11,536 nt of DNA from DATCVA01 sp036567205 (GCA_036567205.1 DATCVA010000294.1:1-11536); one strand, 5' to 3'; positions 1-7,223 are shown, counted from the stretch's first letter. The notes: generated by a model from the sequence alone, not told the origin. Numbers and translations: made by a program.

Positions 1-1235
1 TAGAACATGCAGCGCGTGAATTGCGGCTGGTGGCCGCACCGATCGACAAGTTGCCCGGACGCAAAGCTACTTTTGACGTTATTCCCAATGCCGGGCAATT
101 CGATAAAGCGCTCGAGGATTTATTGCAGGTACTGGATCGAAACACCCAGCTATTAAACGTCGTGTCCGAAAAGCACCCTGATCTGGCCGCGGTTGCCAAG
201 TCGTGCATGGATATTCGTGCCAAGATATTCCAATGGAGCCAGCCTGACCGCCAGGGTAATAACGCCCTGAAGCCGGCAGGCGGCAAGGGTGAAGAGCCGG
301 CGGCAGATGACGCAGGCGCCGCTGTACGTTGGGTGGAACATAGCTTGCACCATATGCGCTTGCATAGCGCTCCTTTGTCAGTAGCACAGATTTTTTCCAG
401 ATATCGCCGTAAAGATCAGGCGTGGGTATTAACGTCGGCGACGCTGTCGGTGCGGGGCGATTTCGGGCATTTCTTACGACAGCTTGGATTGTGGGATGCT
501 AAAACCAGGCGTTGGGAGTCGCCGTTCGACTACCCATCCCAAGGTGTCCTGTTTGTTCCCAAAGGTTTGCCCCTTCCCAGCGACAGTTCTTTTAACGAAA
601 AATTCGTTGCGACTTTGCTTCCGCTTATCAAGCTGGCCACCGGCGGGGTTCTGATTTTATGTACAAGCTTGCGCGCTGTCGACCAGATTGCCGAACTGTT
701 GGGCGATGATTTTGACGAAACTGGTATAGACCGTGTGTTATTGCGTCAGGGGGAAAGTTCGCGCGGGGCGTTGCTCGAGCGTTTTCGTACTGAGAAAAAT
801 GCGGTTTTGGTGGGAAGCGCAAGCTTTTGGGAAGGCATTGACGTCCCGGGAGACGCCTTGACCCTGGTGGCCATTGACAAGCTGCCTTTCGCACCGCCCG
901 ACGATCCGGTTCTTGAGGCACGCTTGAAGCTTTGCCGCGATAATGGGGGCAATCCCTTTATGGAATACCAGTTGCCCGAGGCGGCGATTGCGTTAAAGCA
1001 GGGCGCGGGGCGTTTAATACGTTCGGAGAAAGACTGGGGCGTATTGATGGTGGGTGACACACGCATGGTGGAAAAGCCTTACGGCAAGCTATTGTGGCGC
1101 GGTCTGCCGGCGTTTTCCCGTACTCGCGAGCTGGCTGAAGTGTTGGCGTTCTATCAAAAAAAGCAGGCTCAATCAGAGCCCGCTGAATTATCGCCGTTAA
1201 CCGGCGAGTCTTCGGATAGTTTTAAAACCAGTTAA
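1..1235 (+). CDS. dinG: DinG/YoaA-family ATP-dependent DNA helicase, 3' part (5' end outside window)
   Basis: C-terminal part (about 410 residues) of a superfamily 2 helicase of the XPD/DinG/YoaA type, which unwinds DNA 5' to 3' and acts in repair and in resolving R-loops or stalled forks. The reading frame is open from base 3, so the true start lies upstream. Visible motifs in order are VLTSATLS (about base 430), a core of the second helicase domain (LILCTSLRAV, about 650), VGSASFWEGIDVPG (about 810) with the following LPFAPPDDP, and motif VI QGAGRLIRS (about 1000), whose arginines contact ATP. The Walker A motif and the iron-sulfur cysteines would be in the missing N-terminal half. The ending (GDTRMVEKPYGK, then LPAFSRTREL) looks more like YoaA than classical DinG, so the symbol is a family label. 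The last 14 bases overlap the convergent bamD, and no terminator separates the two genes. Confidence 0.88.
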   Translation, partial: EHAARELRLVAAPIDKLPGRKATFDVIPNAGQFDKALEDLLQVLDRNTQLLNVVSEKHPDLAAVAKSCMDIRAKIFQWSQPDRQGNNALKPAGGKGEEPAADDAGAAVRWVEHSLHHMRLHSAPLSVAQIFSRYRRKDQAWVLTSATLSVRGDFGHFLRQLGLWDAKTRRWESPFDYPSQGVLFVPKGLPLPSDSSFNEKFVATLLPLIKLATGGVLILCTSLRAVDQIAELLGDDFDETGIDRVLLRQGESSRGALLERFRTEKNAVLVGSASFWEGIDVPGDALTLVAIDKLPFAPPDDPVLEARLKLCRDNGGNPFMEYQLPEAAIALKQGAGRLIRSEKDWGVLMVGDTRMVEKPYGKLLWRGLPAFSRTRELAEVLAFYQKKQAQSEPAELSPLTGESSDSFKTS

Positions 1236-2067
1236 CCGGATTCAAATAGTTCACGGGGCTGTCCAGGCCTTGTTCGTAATATTTGCTATTGGGAAAGTTC
1301 TGGTCCAGCACACGCTTGGTGTCATCGCGCAAATCGGTCAGATCAAGCTTGTCGTACGACAGATACATAATATATAGCGCTTTTTCGGCAACCGGCACTG
1401 CCTGGAAGTCGGTAATTACCGTTTGTGCACGATTAACTGCTGCAAGGTACGCGCCGCGTTCGTAGTAGTACTGTGCAACGTGAACTTCGTTTTGGGCAAT
1501 TGTGCTTACCAGCCATGTGACGCGTTTTTTGGCATCGGCAGTGTAGCGGCTGTCGGGATAGCGATTGATAAGTTCGTTAAACGACTCGTACGATTCGCGC
1601 AGACCTTTAGGATCCCGTTCGCTTGGATCCTGACGCGTAAACTTCGAGAAGTTGGCGCTGGGCGGCGTAAAGGTAATGAGTCCCTTCAGGTACAGCATGT
1701 AGTCGGTGCCGGGATGGTTCGGGTACTGCTGCTCGAACCGGTCGATGGCCGCAAGCGCTTGCTCGGGCTCTTCGTCTTTCCAGTTAACGTACGCCAGGTC
1801 GATTAATGCCTGCTGGGCGTAACCTCCGAACGGATAGCGCGCCTCGACTTGTTCCAGCCGGGTGCGGGCTTCTTTCCAGTTGGCACCGCTCATTTCGACG
1901 CGGGCATCCTTGTAAAGACGATCGGCGCTCCAGCCTGCGGTTGGGTCGACGTCTCCTTTAAATGTGCCGCAGCTCGCAATAAGGGCCACAGCCGCAAAAG
2001 CGATTGCTGCGCGAGTCAGGCGTTTCAGGATGGGAAATCTGGATAAATTGAAATCTGGGCGAATCAC
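1222..2067 (-). CDS. bamD: BamD, outer membrane protein assembly lipoprotein
   Basis: 281-residue lipoprotein of the BAM complex, which folds beta-barrel proteins into the outer membrane. BamD is normally the essential lipoprotein partner of BamA. A signal peptide with a basic n-region (KRLTR, residues 15-19) and a hydrophobic stretch (20-31) ends in the lipobox IASC, with the lipidated cysteine at residue 33. Residue 34 is Gly, not Asp, which fits export to the outer membrane. The rest is TPR-like: WSADRLYKDA at 46-55, YPFGGYAQQALIDLAY around 79-93, YPNHPGTDYMLYLKGL around 115-130, and the typical DLTDLRDDTKRVL near 242-254. The start is GTG, chosen because AAGGA lies 7 bases upstream and because the next methionine (59) would lose the signal peptide. 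The gene is head to head with rluD, the arrangement also found in E. coli (bamD | rluD-yfiH). Confidence 0.95.
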   Translation of the reverse strand: MIRPDFNLSRFPILKRLTRAAIAFAAVALIASCGTFKGDVDPTAGWSADRLYKDARVEMSGANWKEARTRLEQVEARYPFGGYAQQALIDLAYVNWKDEEPEQALAAIDRFEQQYPNHPGTDYMLYLKGLITFTPPSANFSKFTRQDPSERDPKGLRESYESFNELINRYPDSRYTADAKKRVTWLVSTIAQNEVHVAQYYYERGAYLAAVNRAQTVITDFQAVPVAEKALYIMYLSYDKLDLTDLRDDTKRVLDQNFPNSKYYEQGLDSPVNYLNPVNWF

Positions 2068-2099
2068 AAAGGCGTCCTTGATGTTAGCATTGCAGGCTG

Positions 2100-2128
2100 A
2101 TTATATGATTTGTCGCCATGCCTGACAC
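2100..2128 (-). promoter_or_regulatory. candidate sigma-70 promoter of bamD
   Basis: On the minus strand, GTGTCA (2123-2128) is followed by a 17-base spacer and a perfect TATAAT (2100-2105). This predicts a transcript start near base 2093, about 25 bases ahead of the bamD GTG. The -35 box falls inside the first codons of rluD. The -10 matches 6 of 6 consensus positions and the -35 4 of 6. Seen in sequence only; no expression evidence. Confidence 0.5.
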
Positions 2129-3080
2129 AGATATTGCCAAAGAAAGTTTAAAGGACCCCGTGCCGCTTGAATTCGAGCTGCCTTTTAAGGCCCTGCCCGA
2201 GCGGCTTGACAAGGTTTTGGCCAGGCTTATTCCTGAGCATTCCCGTAGCCGATTGCAACTCTGGATCGAGGCGGGGCATGTATTGATAAACGGCCGGCCA
2301 GGACGCGTCAAGCAAACCGTAAACCCGGGCGACAAGTTAACCGTGTGGGAGCAATTGCCGCCTGAATTGCTTGCGTTTTCACCCGAGCCCATAGAATTCG
2401 GCGTTATCGCCCAAAGTCCCGACTGGATCGTTATCAATAAGCCTGCCGGGCTGGTGACACATCCCGGAGCGGGTAACTGGAGCGGTACTTTGCTTAATGG
2501 GTTGTTGCATCGGTTTCCCGAGCTTAAGTCGGTAGCCCGCGCGGGAATTGTGCATCGTCTTGATAAGGATACGTCGGGGCTGCTGGTGGTGGCACGTCAC
2601 GAAAAAGCGCAAACCCATTTGATCCGGCAACTGCAGGAACGCAGCGTCAGCCGTGAATATATTGCGCTGGTACATGGCAACATTTTAAAGCCCGGTACGG
2701 TTGATCTGGACATAGGGCGCGACCCGCGAGTACCGGTACGCATGGCGGTCGTCAATCCTGTGGCGCCCAAGCAGGCGATTACGCATTTCACGCCTGTACG
2801 GATCGGAGAAACTGCCGCCGGGCAACTGGTAACCGAGGTTATTTGCCGTTTGGAAACAGGCCGGACCCACCAGATTCGCGTACACATGATGAGCTTGCGC
2901 CATCCGCTTGTGGCAGACGTGCTGTATGGCGGAAAGCCTGTTGCGGGAGCCATGCGCCAGTTGTTGCACGCCCGAGCTTTAAGTTTTGACGACTTTTCCA
3001 GCGGGGAGCGAGTTTCGTTCGAGGCGCCGTTAGCCGACGATTTCACTGCGGTTTTGGATACCATTGCATGGCACGTTTAA
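2118..3080 (+). CDS. rluD: RluD-type 23S rRNA pseudouridine synthase
   Basis: Pseudouridine synthase of the RluA/RluD family. RluD of E. coli modifies U1911, U1915 and U1917 in helix 69 of 23S rRNA, at the ribosome's decoding interface. An N-terminal S4 RNA-binding domain covers about residues 26-80 (LDKVLARLIPEHSRSRLQLWI). Then come INKPAGLVTHPG (106-117), the catalytic motif HRLDKDTSG (146-154, catalytic Asp149) and GRTHQIRVH (248-256). The length of 320 residues is normal. No ribosome binding site precedes the ATG at 2118. An in-frame GTG at 2160 has AAAGGA only 4 bases before it and would give a 306-residue protein that keeps the S4 domain, so the start is uncertain. The last 13 bases overlap pgeF, which suggests translational coupling. 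Neighbours bamD and pgeF support RluD over its paralogues RluA and RluC. Confidence 0.93.
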   Translation: MPDTDIAKESLKDPVPLEFELPFKALPERLDKVLARLIPEHSRSRLQLWIEAGHVLINGRPGRVKQTVNPGDKLTVWEQLPPELLAFSPEPIEFGVIAQSPDWIVINKPAGLVTHPGAGNWSGTLLNGLLHRFPELKSVARAGIVHRLDKDTSGLLVVARHEKAQTHLIRQLQERSVSREYIALVHGNILKPGTVDLDIGRDPRVPVRMAVVNPVAPKQAITHFTPVRIGETAAGQLVTEVICRLETGRTHQIRVHMMSLRHPLVADVLYGGKPVAGAMRQLLHARALSFDDFSSGERVSFEAPLADDFTAVLDTIAWHV

Positions 3081-3853
3081 CGAAAGATCCAGCCTTGCCC
3101 CGAGTGTCGGGTCTTGCATGGGAGGGGGTGAGCTACTTTTGCAGCGTGCGCCAGGGCGGTGTTAGCACCGGGGCCTGCTCAACTCTGAATCTGGCCCTGC
3201 ATACGCAAGACGACCCGGCCCTTGTTAACGAAAATCGGCGCCGTTTGACACAAGAGTTGCCAGGGCAGCCGCACTGGCTAAATCAAATACACGGTACACA
3301 GGTTTTTGATGCGGACCATAGTCATGGTGCAGCAGCCTTTGCGACGCCCACGGCAGATGCCGCAATAACGTCACAACCTAACCAGGTGCTGGCCATCATG
3401 ACGGCTGATTGCCTGCCAGTAGTTATTGCCGACTCCCGTGGCCGGGCTCTGGGAGTGGCGCATGCCGGTTGGCGTGGATTATTGAATGGGGTTCTGGAAG
3501 CAACGTTGCGGGACTTGCGTGCCAAGCTGCCTGAAGCGCAGCATTGGCGGGCCTGGATCGGGCCTGCCATTAGCCAGCGCCATTTCGAGGTGGGCGACGA
3601 TGTGTTTTCCGCCTTTGTCGGACAGGATGCACAAGCTGATATTTTTTTTGCCGAAAAAATATCAGGAAGAAAGTGGCTGGCCGACCTTCCTGGTCTGGCC
3701 AGATATCGTTTGTACAAGGCCGGAGTCGCTCAAGTTGAACTTAGCGGTTATTGCACATTCGGCCAGCCTGAGCTGTTCTATTCCTATCGGCGCGAGCCGG
3801 CCGCCGGCCGCATAGCCACCATTGCCTGGTTGACGGATCCGCAAGACTTATAA
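3068..3853 (+). CDS. pgeF: PgeF/YfiH family protein (laccase-domain, peptidoglycan editing factor)
   Basis: 261-residue member of the YfiH/YlmD family (the Cu-oxidase_4 or 'multicopper polyphenol oxidoreductase laccase' domain). E. coli YfiH/PgeF removes wrongly incorporated L-Ser from peptidoglycan precursors, and relatives act on purine nucleosides; which activity applies here cannot be told from sequence. The metal/active-site triad is visible: His75 (NQIHGTQV), Cys115 (TADCLPV) and His132 (GVAHAGWRG). Also present are WIGPAIS (163-169), FEVGDDV near 173-179, and the C-terminal YCTF...LFYSYRRE. The ATG lies inside the end of rluD in another frame. The rluD-pgeF pairing is widely conserved in proteobacteria, and transcription is probably shared. 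Confidence 0.92.
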   Translation: MARLTKDPALPRVSGLAWEGVSYFCSVRQGGVSTGACSTLNLALHTQDDPALVNENRRRLTQELPGQPHWLNQIHGTQVFDADHSHGAAAFATPTADAAITSQPNQVLAIMTADCLPVVIADSRGRALGVAHAGWRGLLNGVLEATLRDLRAKLPEAQHWRAWIGPAISQRHFEVGDDVFSAFVGQDAQADIFFAEKISGRKWLADLPGLARYRLYKAGVAQVELSGYCTFGQPELFYSYRREPAAGRIATIAWLTDPQDL

Positions 3854-3914
3854 ATGCGTCGATTGCCGCATGTTTAAAGGCTCCCGCAAAATAATATGTA
3901 GCGACTTACCCTGA

Positions 3915-3943
3915 TTGACAGCAGGCTAAATGCAATCCAACAT
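3915..3943 (+). promoter_or_regulatory. candidate phaC promoter
   Basis: A perfect -35 box TTGACA (3915-3920) lies in the 124-base gap between pgeF and phaC. With a 17-base spacer the -10 would be CAACAT (3938-3943), only 3 of 6 consensus positions, so the call rests mainly on the -35. The transcript would have a leader of about 30 bases before the phaC ATG. TGCA occurs three times between 3931 and 3973. TGC-rich sites have been linked to PhaR binding in other bacteria, but this is only suggestive here. Confidence 0.33.
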
Positions 3944-3977
3944 TCATTCAAGGCGTTCGTATGCATAGGTGCAAAAA

Positions 3978-5612
3978 ATGAGTACTCCGTTTCACTCTCA
4001 GTGGCCTGTTCCCATCAGTGTGGCGCCAGACAAGTTGGCCGAGATTCACGCCGAACTCTCGCGTCAGTGGTTGCATATTGCAAACGAAGCTCAACAGGGC
4101 GTTCTCGGCGTTCCGCAAGACCGGCGCTTTAGCAGCGATGCCTGGGCCTCCAGTTCAAATTTTTTGCTAATGGCGCATGCCTACCTGCTGTCGAGCCGTG
4201 CAATGTTGCAAATGGTCGAGGCGGCTCAGGTAACCGAACCGGTGCGTAATCGGCTGCGCTTTTCGGTCATGCAGTGGGTCGATGCGGTTGCTCCCTCCAA
4301 TTTCTTGGCTACCAATCCCGATGCGCAGCGCTCCATGGTGCAAAGCCATGGCGAGTCGTTGCGGCATGGAATGCAGAACCTGCTCGAAGACTTGCAAAAA
4401 GGGCGCATGTCGCAAACCGACGAAAGCAAGTTTAGATTGGGCGAGAATATTGGCGTAACGGAAGGGGCTGTGGTGTTTGAAAACACCTTGATGCAGGTCA
4501 TTCAGTATGCACCGCGTACGGCTCAGGTGCACAGAACGCCGCTTCTGATCGTGCCGCCTTGCATCAATAAGTTCTACATACTCGACCTGCAACCTGAAAA
4601 TTCTTTTGTCCGCTACGCAGTCGAGCAAGGGTTTACCGTTTTTCTGGTCTCATGGCGTAATCCGCTGGCGTCCGATACCGATGGCATTGACCGCGCCTCC
4701 TGGGACGATTACCTGCAAGACGGCGTACTACAGGCTCTGGACGTCGTGCGTGTCATTTCTCGTCAGGATCAGGTTAACGCGCTGGGTTTTTGCGTGGGTG
4801 GAACTTTGTTGGCATCGGCGCTGGCCCTTGCGCATGTCAAAGACCAAAACCCCGTCAGTGCGCTCACGCTGCTAACCACCATGCTCGATTTTCACGATAC
4901 AGGCATCCTTAATGTTTTTGTTGACGAGCTGCACGCCCAGACGCGTGAGCGTCAGCTGGGGCAGGGCGGTTTAATGTCTGCGCGCGAGCTCAGCACTACC
5001 TTTGCTTTTTTGCGGCCCAACGAATTGGTGTGGAACTATGTTATTAGCAATTACTTAAAAGGCCAGGCGCCTCCGGCGTTCGATTTGCTATTTTGGAATG
5101 CCGATGGCACCAATCTGCCGGGGCCTTTTTTCACGTGGTATTTTCGTAATACCTATCTTGAGAACAATCTTAAAATACCCGGTCATGTGAAAGTAGACGG
5201 GCATGCGCTCGATTTAAGTTCTTTAACCATGCCTGTTTATATTTATGGTTCACGCGAAGATCATATTGTCCCGTGGCATTCCGCTTATGCCTCGACCAGT
5301 ATTTTACGTGGACCCATGCGCTTTGTTCTGGGCGCCTCGGGCCATATTGCGGGTGTCATTAATCCGCCAGCCAAAAAACGCCGTAACTACTGGACGCACG
5401 ACGCCACGTATCAGCATACCGACATTCCGGGTGACCCTGAAGCCTGGTTTAACCAGGCCAGCCAGCACGCCGGCAGCTGGTGGCCAGATTGGTCCGGTTG
5501 GCTGGCGGGGCAATCCGGAGCGCTAATCAAGGCGCCGTCCAAACCGGGCAATGCCCGTTATAAGCCTATCGAGGCGGCGCCAGGCCGTTATGTAAAAGTC
5601 CGTGCAGTTTGA
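3978..5612 (+). CDS. phaC: class I polyhydroxyalkanoate synthase
   Basis: Polymerises (R)-3-hydroxyacyl-CoA, mainly 3-hydroxybutyryl-CoA, into storage polyester on the surface of PHA granules. The alpha/beta-hydrolase core carries the lipase-like box GFCVGG with catalytic Cys272, the aspartate of GSREDHIVPW (Asp428) and the histidine of GASGHIAGV (His456). Spacing within this triad is close to that of the Ralstonia enzyme. The family signatures VPPCINKFYILDL and VSWRNP (about 193-228) are present, as is the C-terminal WW-rich stretch. At 544 residues it is somewhat shorter than the 589-residue Ralstonia enzyme, mostly at the poorly conserved N-terminus. The ATG at 3978 is preferred over an in-frame GTG at 3969 because AGGTG (3967-3971) sits 6 bases upstream of it. 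phaB and phaR follow; no phaE or phaR-subunit partner is needed for class I enzymes. Confidence 0.96.
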   Translation: MSTPFHSQWPVPISVAPDKLAEIHAELSRQWLHIANEAQQGVLGVPQDRRFSSDAWASSSNFLLMAHAYLLSSRAMLQMVEAAQVTEPVRNRLRFSVMQWVDAVAPSNFLATNPDAQRSMVQSHGESLRHGMQNLLEDLQKGRMSQTDESKFRLGENIGVTEGAVVFENTLMQVIQYAPRTAQVHRTPLLIVPPCINKFYILDLQPENSFVRYAVEQGFTVFLVSWRNPLASDTDGIDRASWDDYLQDGVLQALDVVRVISRQDQVNALGFCVGGTLLASALALAHVKDQNPVSALTLLTTMLDFHDTGILNVFVDELHAQTRERQLGQGGLMSARELSTTFAFLRPNELVWNYVISNYLKGQAPPAFDLLFWNADGTNLPGPFFTWYFRNTYLENNLKIPGHVKVDGHALDLSSLTMPVYIYGSREDHIVPWHSAYASTSILRGPMRFVLGASGHIAGVINPPAKKRRNYWTHDATYQHTDIPGDPEAWFNQASQHAGSWWPDWSGWLAGQSGALIKAPSKPGNARYKPIEAAPGRYVKVRAV

Positions 5613-5619
5613 AGAAGGA

Positions 5620-5638
5620 CGTCCGGGTTTAACGGACG
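5620..5638 (+). promoter_or_regulatory. small hairpin just after the phaC stop
   Basis: Inverted repeat CGTCCG / CGGACG (6 bp) with a 7-base loop GGTTTAA, starting 8 bases after the phaC stop. No U-run follows, so it does not look like a factor-independent terminator. It could slow 3' exonuclease decay of phaC mRNA or act as a weak attenuator before phaB. The function is inference. Confidence 0.3.
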
Positions 5639-5663
5639 CAACTAAGAAGCATCATGGCCAATC

Positions 5664-5691
5664 TTGCGTTGTCAGATCAGAGCCAACGCAA
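5664..5691 (+). repeat. 8-bp inverted repeat upstream of phaB
   Basis: TTGCGTTG (5664-5671) and its exact reverse complement CAACGCAA (5684-5691) are separated by 12 bases, ending 23 bases before the phaB ATG. The 20-base centre-to-centre spacing puts the half-sites about two helical turns apart, which would fit a dimeric DNA-binding protein. It could equally form an RNA hairpin ahead of the phaB ribosome binding site. It lies inside a 19-codon reading frame (5654-5713). Confidence 0.4.
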
Positions 5692-5714
5692 AAGGTCCAT
5701 TCAAGGAGAGTGAA

Positions 5715-6452
5715 ATGAGCGGTAAATTGGCATATGTGACGGGTGGTATGGGGGGCATTGGCACATCAATATGCCAACGTTTGGCCAAAGAAGGCTATAC
5801 GGTTGTCGCAGGTTGCGGGCCAAGCCGGAATTTCAAGCAATGGCTCGATGAGCAAGCAGCTCTGGGTTATAAATTTCACGTATCTGTAGGTAATGTGTCC
5901 GATTGGGACTCAACCGTTCAGGCCTTCGAGAAGGTAAAGACAGATTTTGGCCCTGTCGATGTGCTGGTTAATAATGCGGGCATTACGCGCGATGGCCTGT
6001 TTCGAAAAATGAGTCTGGAAGACTGGCGGGCAGTCATGGATACCAACCTTAACAGTCTTTTCAATGTCACTAAGCAAGTCATTGAAGGAATGGTCGATCG
6101 GCAATGGGGGCGGATTATCAATATCAGTTCGGTCAATGGCCAGAAAGGGCAGTTTGGCCAAACCAATTACTCCACTGCCAAGGCGGGCATACATGGCTTT
6201 ACGATGGCCTTGGCACAAGAGGTTGCCAGCAAAGGCGTTACCGTAAACACCATCTCTCCGGGCTATATCGGTACCGACATGGTGCGTGCCATCCGCCCCG
6301 ACGTACTCGAAAAAATTGTCGCTACCATTCCTGTTAAGCGTCTTGGGACGCCCGAGGAGATCGGCGCAATGGTGGCATGGATCGCCTCTGACGATGCGGG
6401 TTTTGCCACAGGGGCCGACTTTTCCCTAAACGGCGGCTTGCACATGGGGTAA
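5715..6452 (+). CDS. phaB: acetoacetyl-CoA reductase (NADPH), PhaB type
   Basis: Short-chain dehydrogenase/reductase that reduces acetoacetyl-CoA to (R)-3-hydroxybutyryl-CoA, the monomer used by PhaC. The Rossmann nucleotide-binding motif TGGMGGIG is at residues 9-16, NNAG at 86-89, the catalytic Ser near 139 (INISSVNG), and Tyr152/Lys156 in YSTAK. PGYIGTDMV (182-190) and the C-terminal GADFSLNGGLHMG are typical of PhaB. The 245 residues match the Ralstonia enzyme (246). The start is set by AAGGAG at 5703-5708, 6 bases before the ATG; an upstream in-frame start would add 17 residues foreign to the family. It follows phaC directly, with no phaA (beta-ketothiolase) between them, and is closed by a strong hairpin terminator. 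A general FabG-like role is less likely given the context. Confidence 0.94.
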   Translation: MSGKLAYVTGGMGGIGTSICQRLAKEGYTVVAGCGPSRNFKQWLDEQAALGYKFHVSVGNVSDWDSTVQAFEKVKTDFGPVDVLVNNAGITRDGLFRKMSLEDWRAVMDTNLNSLFNVTKQVIEGMVDRQWGRIINISSVNGQKGQFGQTNYSTAKAGIHGFTMALAQEVASKGVTVNTISPGYIGTDMVRAIRPDVLEKIVATIPVKRLGTPEEIGAMVAWIASDDAGFATGADFSLNGGLHMG

Positions 6453-6470
6453 TGCGTCTTTAACAGCAGA

Positions 6471-6509
6471 AAACAGTGTTTGGCTTATCAGGTTCGCCAA
6501 ACACTGTTT
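6471..6509 (+). terminator. hairpin terminator after phaB
   Basis: Perfect 14-bp stem (AAACAGTGTTTGGC at 6471-6484 and GCCAAACACTGTTT at 6496-6509) with an 11-base loop, 18 bases after the phaB stop. The downstream side of the stem ends in TTT and is followed by GTTTGTTAG, a modest U-rich tail. It should end the phaC-phaB transcript and separate it from phaR. Confidence 0.78.
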
Positions 6510-6510
6510 G

Positions 6511-6539
6511 TTAGCAATTGTTGTTAATGCGGTTATAGT
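6511..6539 (+). promoter_or_regulatory. candidate phaR promoter
   Basis: TTAGCA (6511-6516, 4 of 6 consensus) is followed by a 17-base spacer and TATAGT (6534-6539, 5 of 6). It sits directly after the phaB terminator and predicts a start near 6546, just before the tandem repeat at 6554. It supports phaR being a separate transcription unit. Confidence 0.45.
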
Positions 6540-6553
6540 CTGATTGTATTGCT

Positions 6554-6596
6554 CGTTTCTAGGTGGGTTTTATACGTTTCTTGGGTGGGTTTTATA
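6554..6596 (+). repeat. two abutting 21/22-base direct repeats in the phaR leader
   Basis: Two units follow each other without a gap, at 6554-6574 (21 bases) and 6575-6596 (22 bases). Each consists of CGTTTCT, one or two variable bases, then the identical block GGTGGGTTTTATA. The identical blocks start 22 bases apart, about two helical turns. They lie between the candidate phaR promoter and the phaR ATG. PhaR proteins are known to repress their own gene in related bacteria, so these are plausible operator half-sites; that assignment is inference. Confidence 0.6.
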
Positions 6597-6640
6597 ACCC
6601 GCTCTTATTTTTCTGCTTTATAACGCTTGCGGCAAATGTC

Positions 6641-7210
6641 ATGACACAAACTGAAACTTCGGCACCGGTACGTTTAATAAAGAAATATCCCAATCGCCGT
6701 TTGTACGATACTAAAACCAGTGCTTACATTACATTGGCCGATGTGAAACAGTTGGTGCTCGACAACGAGGGCTTTCAGATTATTGATGTCAAGTCCAACG
6801 AAGACCTTACGCGCAGCATCTTGCTTCAGATCATCCTGGAAGAAGAAAGCGGTGGCGTTCCAATGTTTTCAGCCACGGCGTTGTCGCAGATCATTCGATT
6901 TTACGGACACGCGATGCAGGGCATCATGGGAACCTTCCTGGAAAAAAACATTCAGGCTTTCATCGATATTCAGGATCGTATGGCCGAGCAGTCAAAGGGA
7001 GTGTACGGTACTCAGTTCGGTCCCGAAGCCTGGGCGCAATTCATGAACGTTCAAACGCCGGTTTTGCAAAACATGATGAACAACTATATCGATCAAAGTA
7101 AAAACCTGTTCGTTCAAATGCAAGACCAGATGCAAGATCAAACCCGGTCCATGTTCTCGGTTTTTCCGTTTAACCCTGCCGCTCCGACAGATAAAAAAAA
7201 CAAGCCCTGA
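6641..7210 (+). CDS. phaR: PhaR, polyhydroxyalkanoate synthesis repressor
   Basis: Transcriptional regulator that, in the known members, binds both DNA and nascent PHA granules, freeing phasin and phaR promoters when polymer accumulates. The conserved N-terminal DNA-binding domain (PHB/PHA accumulation regulator) is clear at residues 11-65: RLIKKYPNRRLYDTKTSAYI, then TLADVKQLV and the DLTRSILLQIILEEE stretch. A second region (77-150, FSATALSQIIRFYGHAMQ...) and a Gln/Met-rich tail (VQMQDQMQDQ) follow. Length is 189 residues, normal for the family. The frame is open back to a GTG at 6563, but that start would add 26 hydrophobic residues translated through the tandem repeats, with no ribosome binding site; the ATG at 6641 fits the family. 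Its own ribosome binding site is also weak. Confidence 0.94.
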   Translation: MTQTETSAPVRLIKKYPNRRLYDTKTSAYITLADVKQLVLDNEGFQIIDVKSNEDLTRSILLQIILEEESGGVPMFSATALSQIIRFYGHAMQGIMGTFLEKNIQAFIDIQDRMAEQSKGVYGTQFGPEAWAQFMNVQTPVLQNMMNNYIDQSKNLFVQMQDQMQDQTRSMFSVFPFNPAAPTDKKNKP

Positions 7211-7223
7211 CACTGGCTATTAA

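Noticed and set aside
3851..3874. Possible terminator after pgeF (ATGCG / CGCAT)
   Set aside because: Only a 5-bp stem with an 8-base loop and no real U-run; too weak to list as a feature.
4167..4628. 153-codon minus-strand reading frame inside phaC
   Set aside because: Antisense shadow of a well-supported PHA synthase; no independent support.
6563..6640. 26-residue N-terminal extension of PhaR from an upstream GTG
   Set aside because: It would translate the tandem repeats, has no ribosome binding site, and PhaR proteins begin shortly before the RLIKKYPNRRLYD motif.
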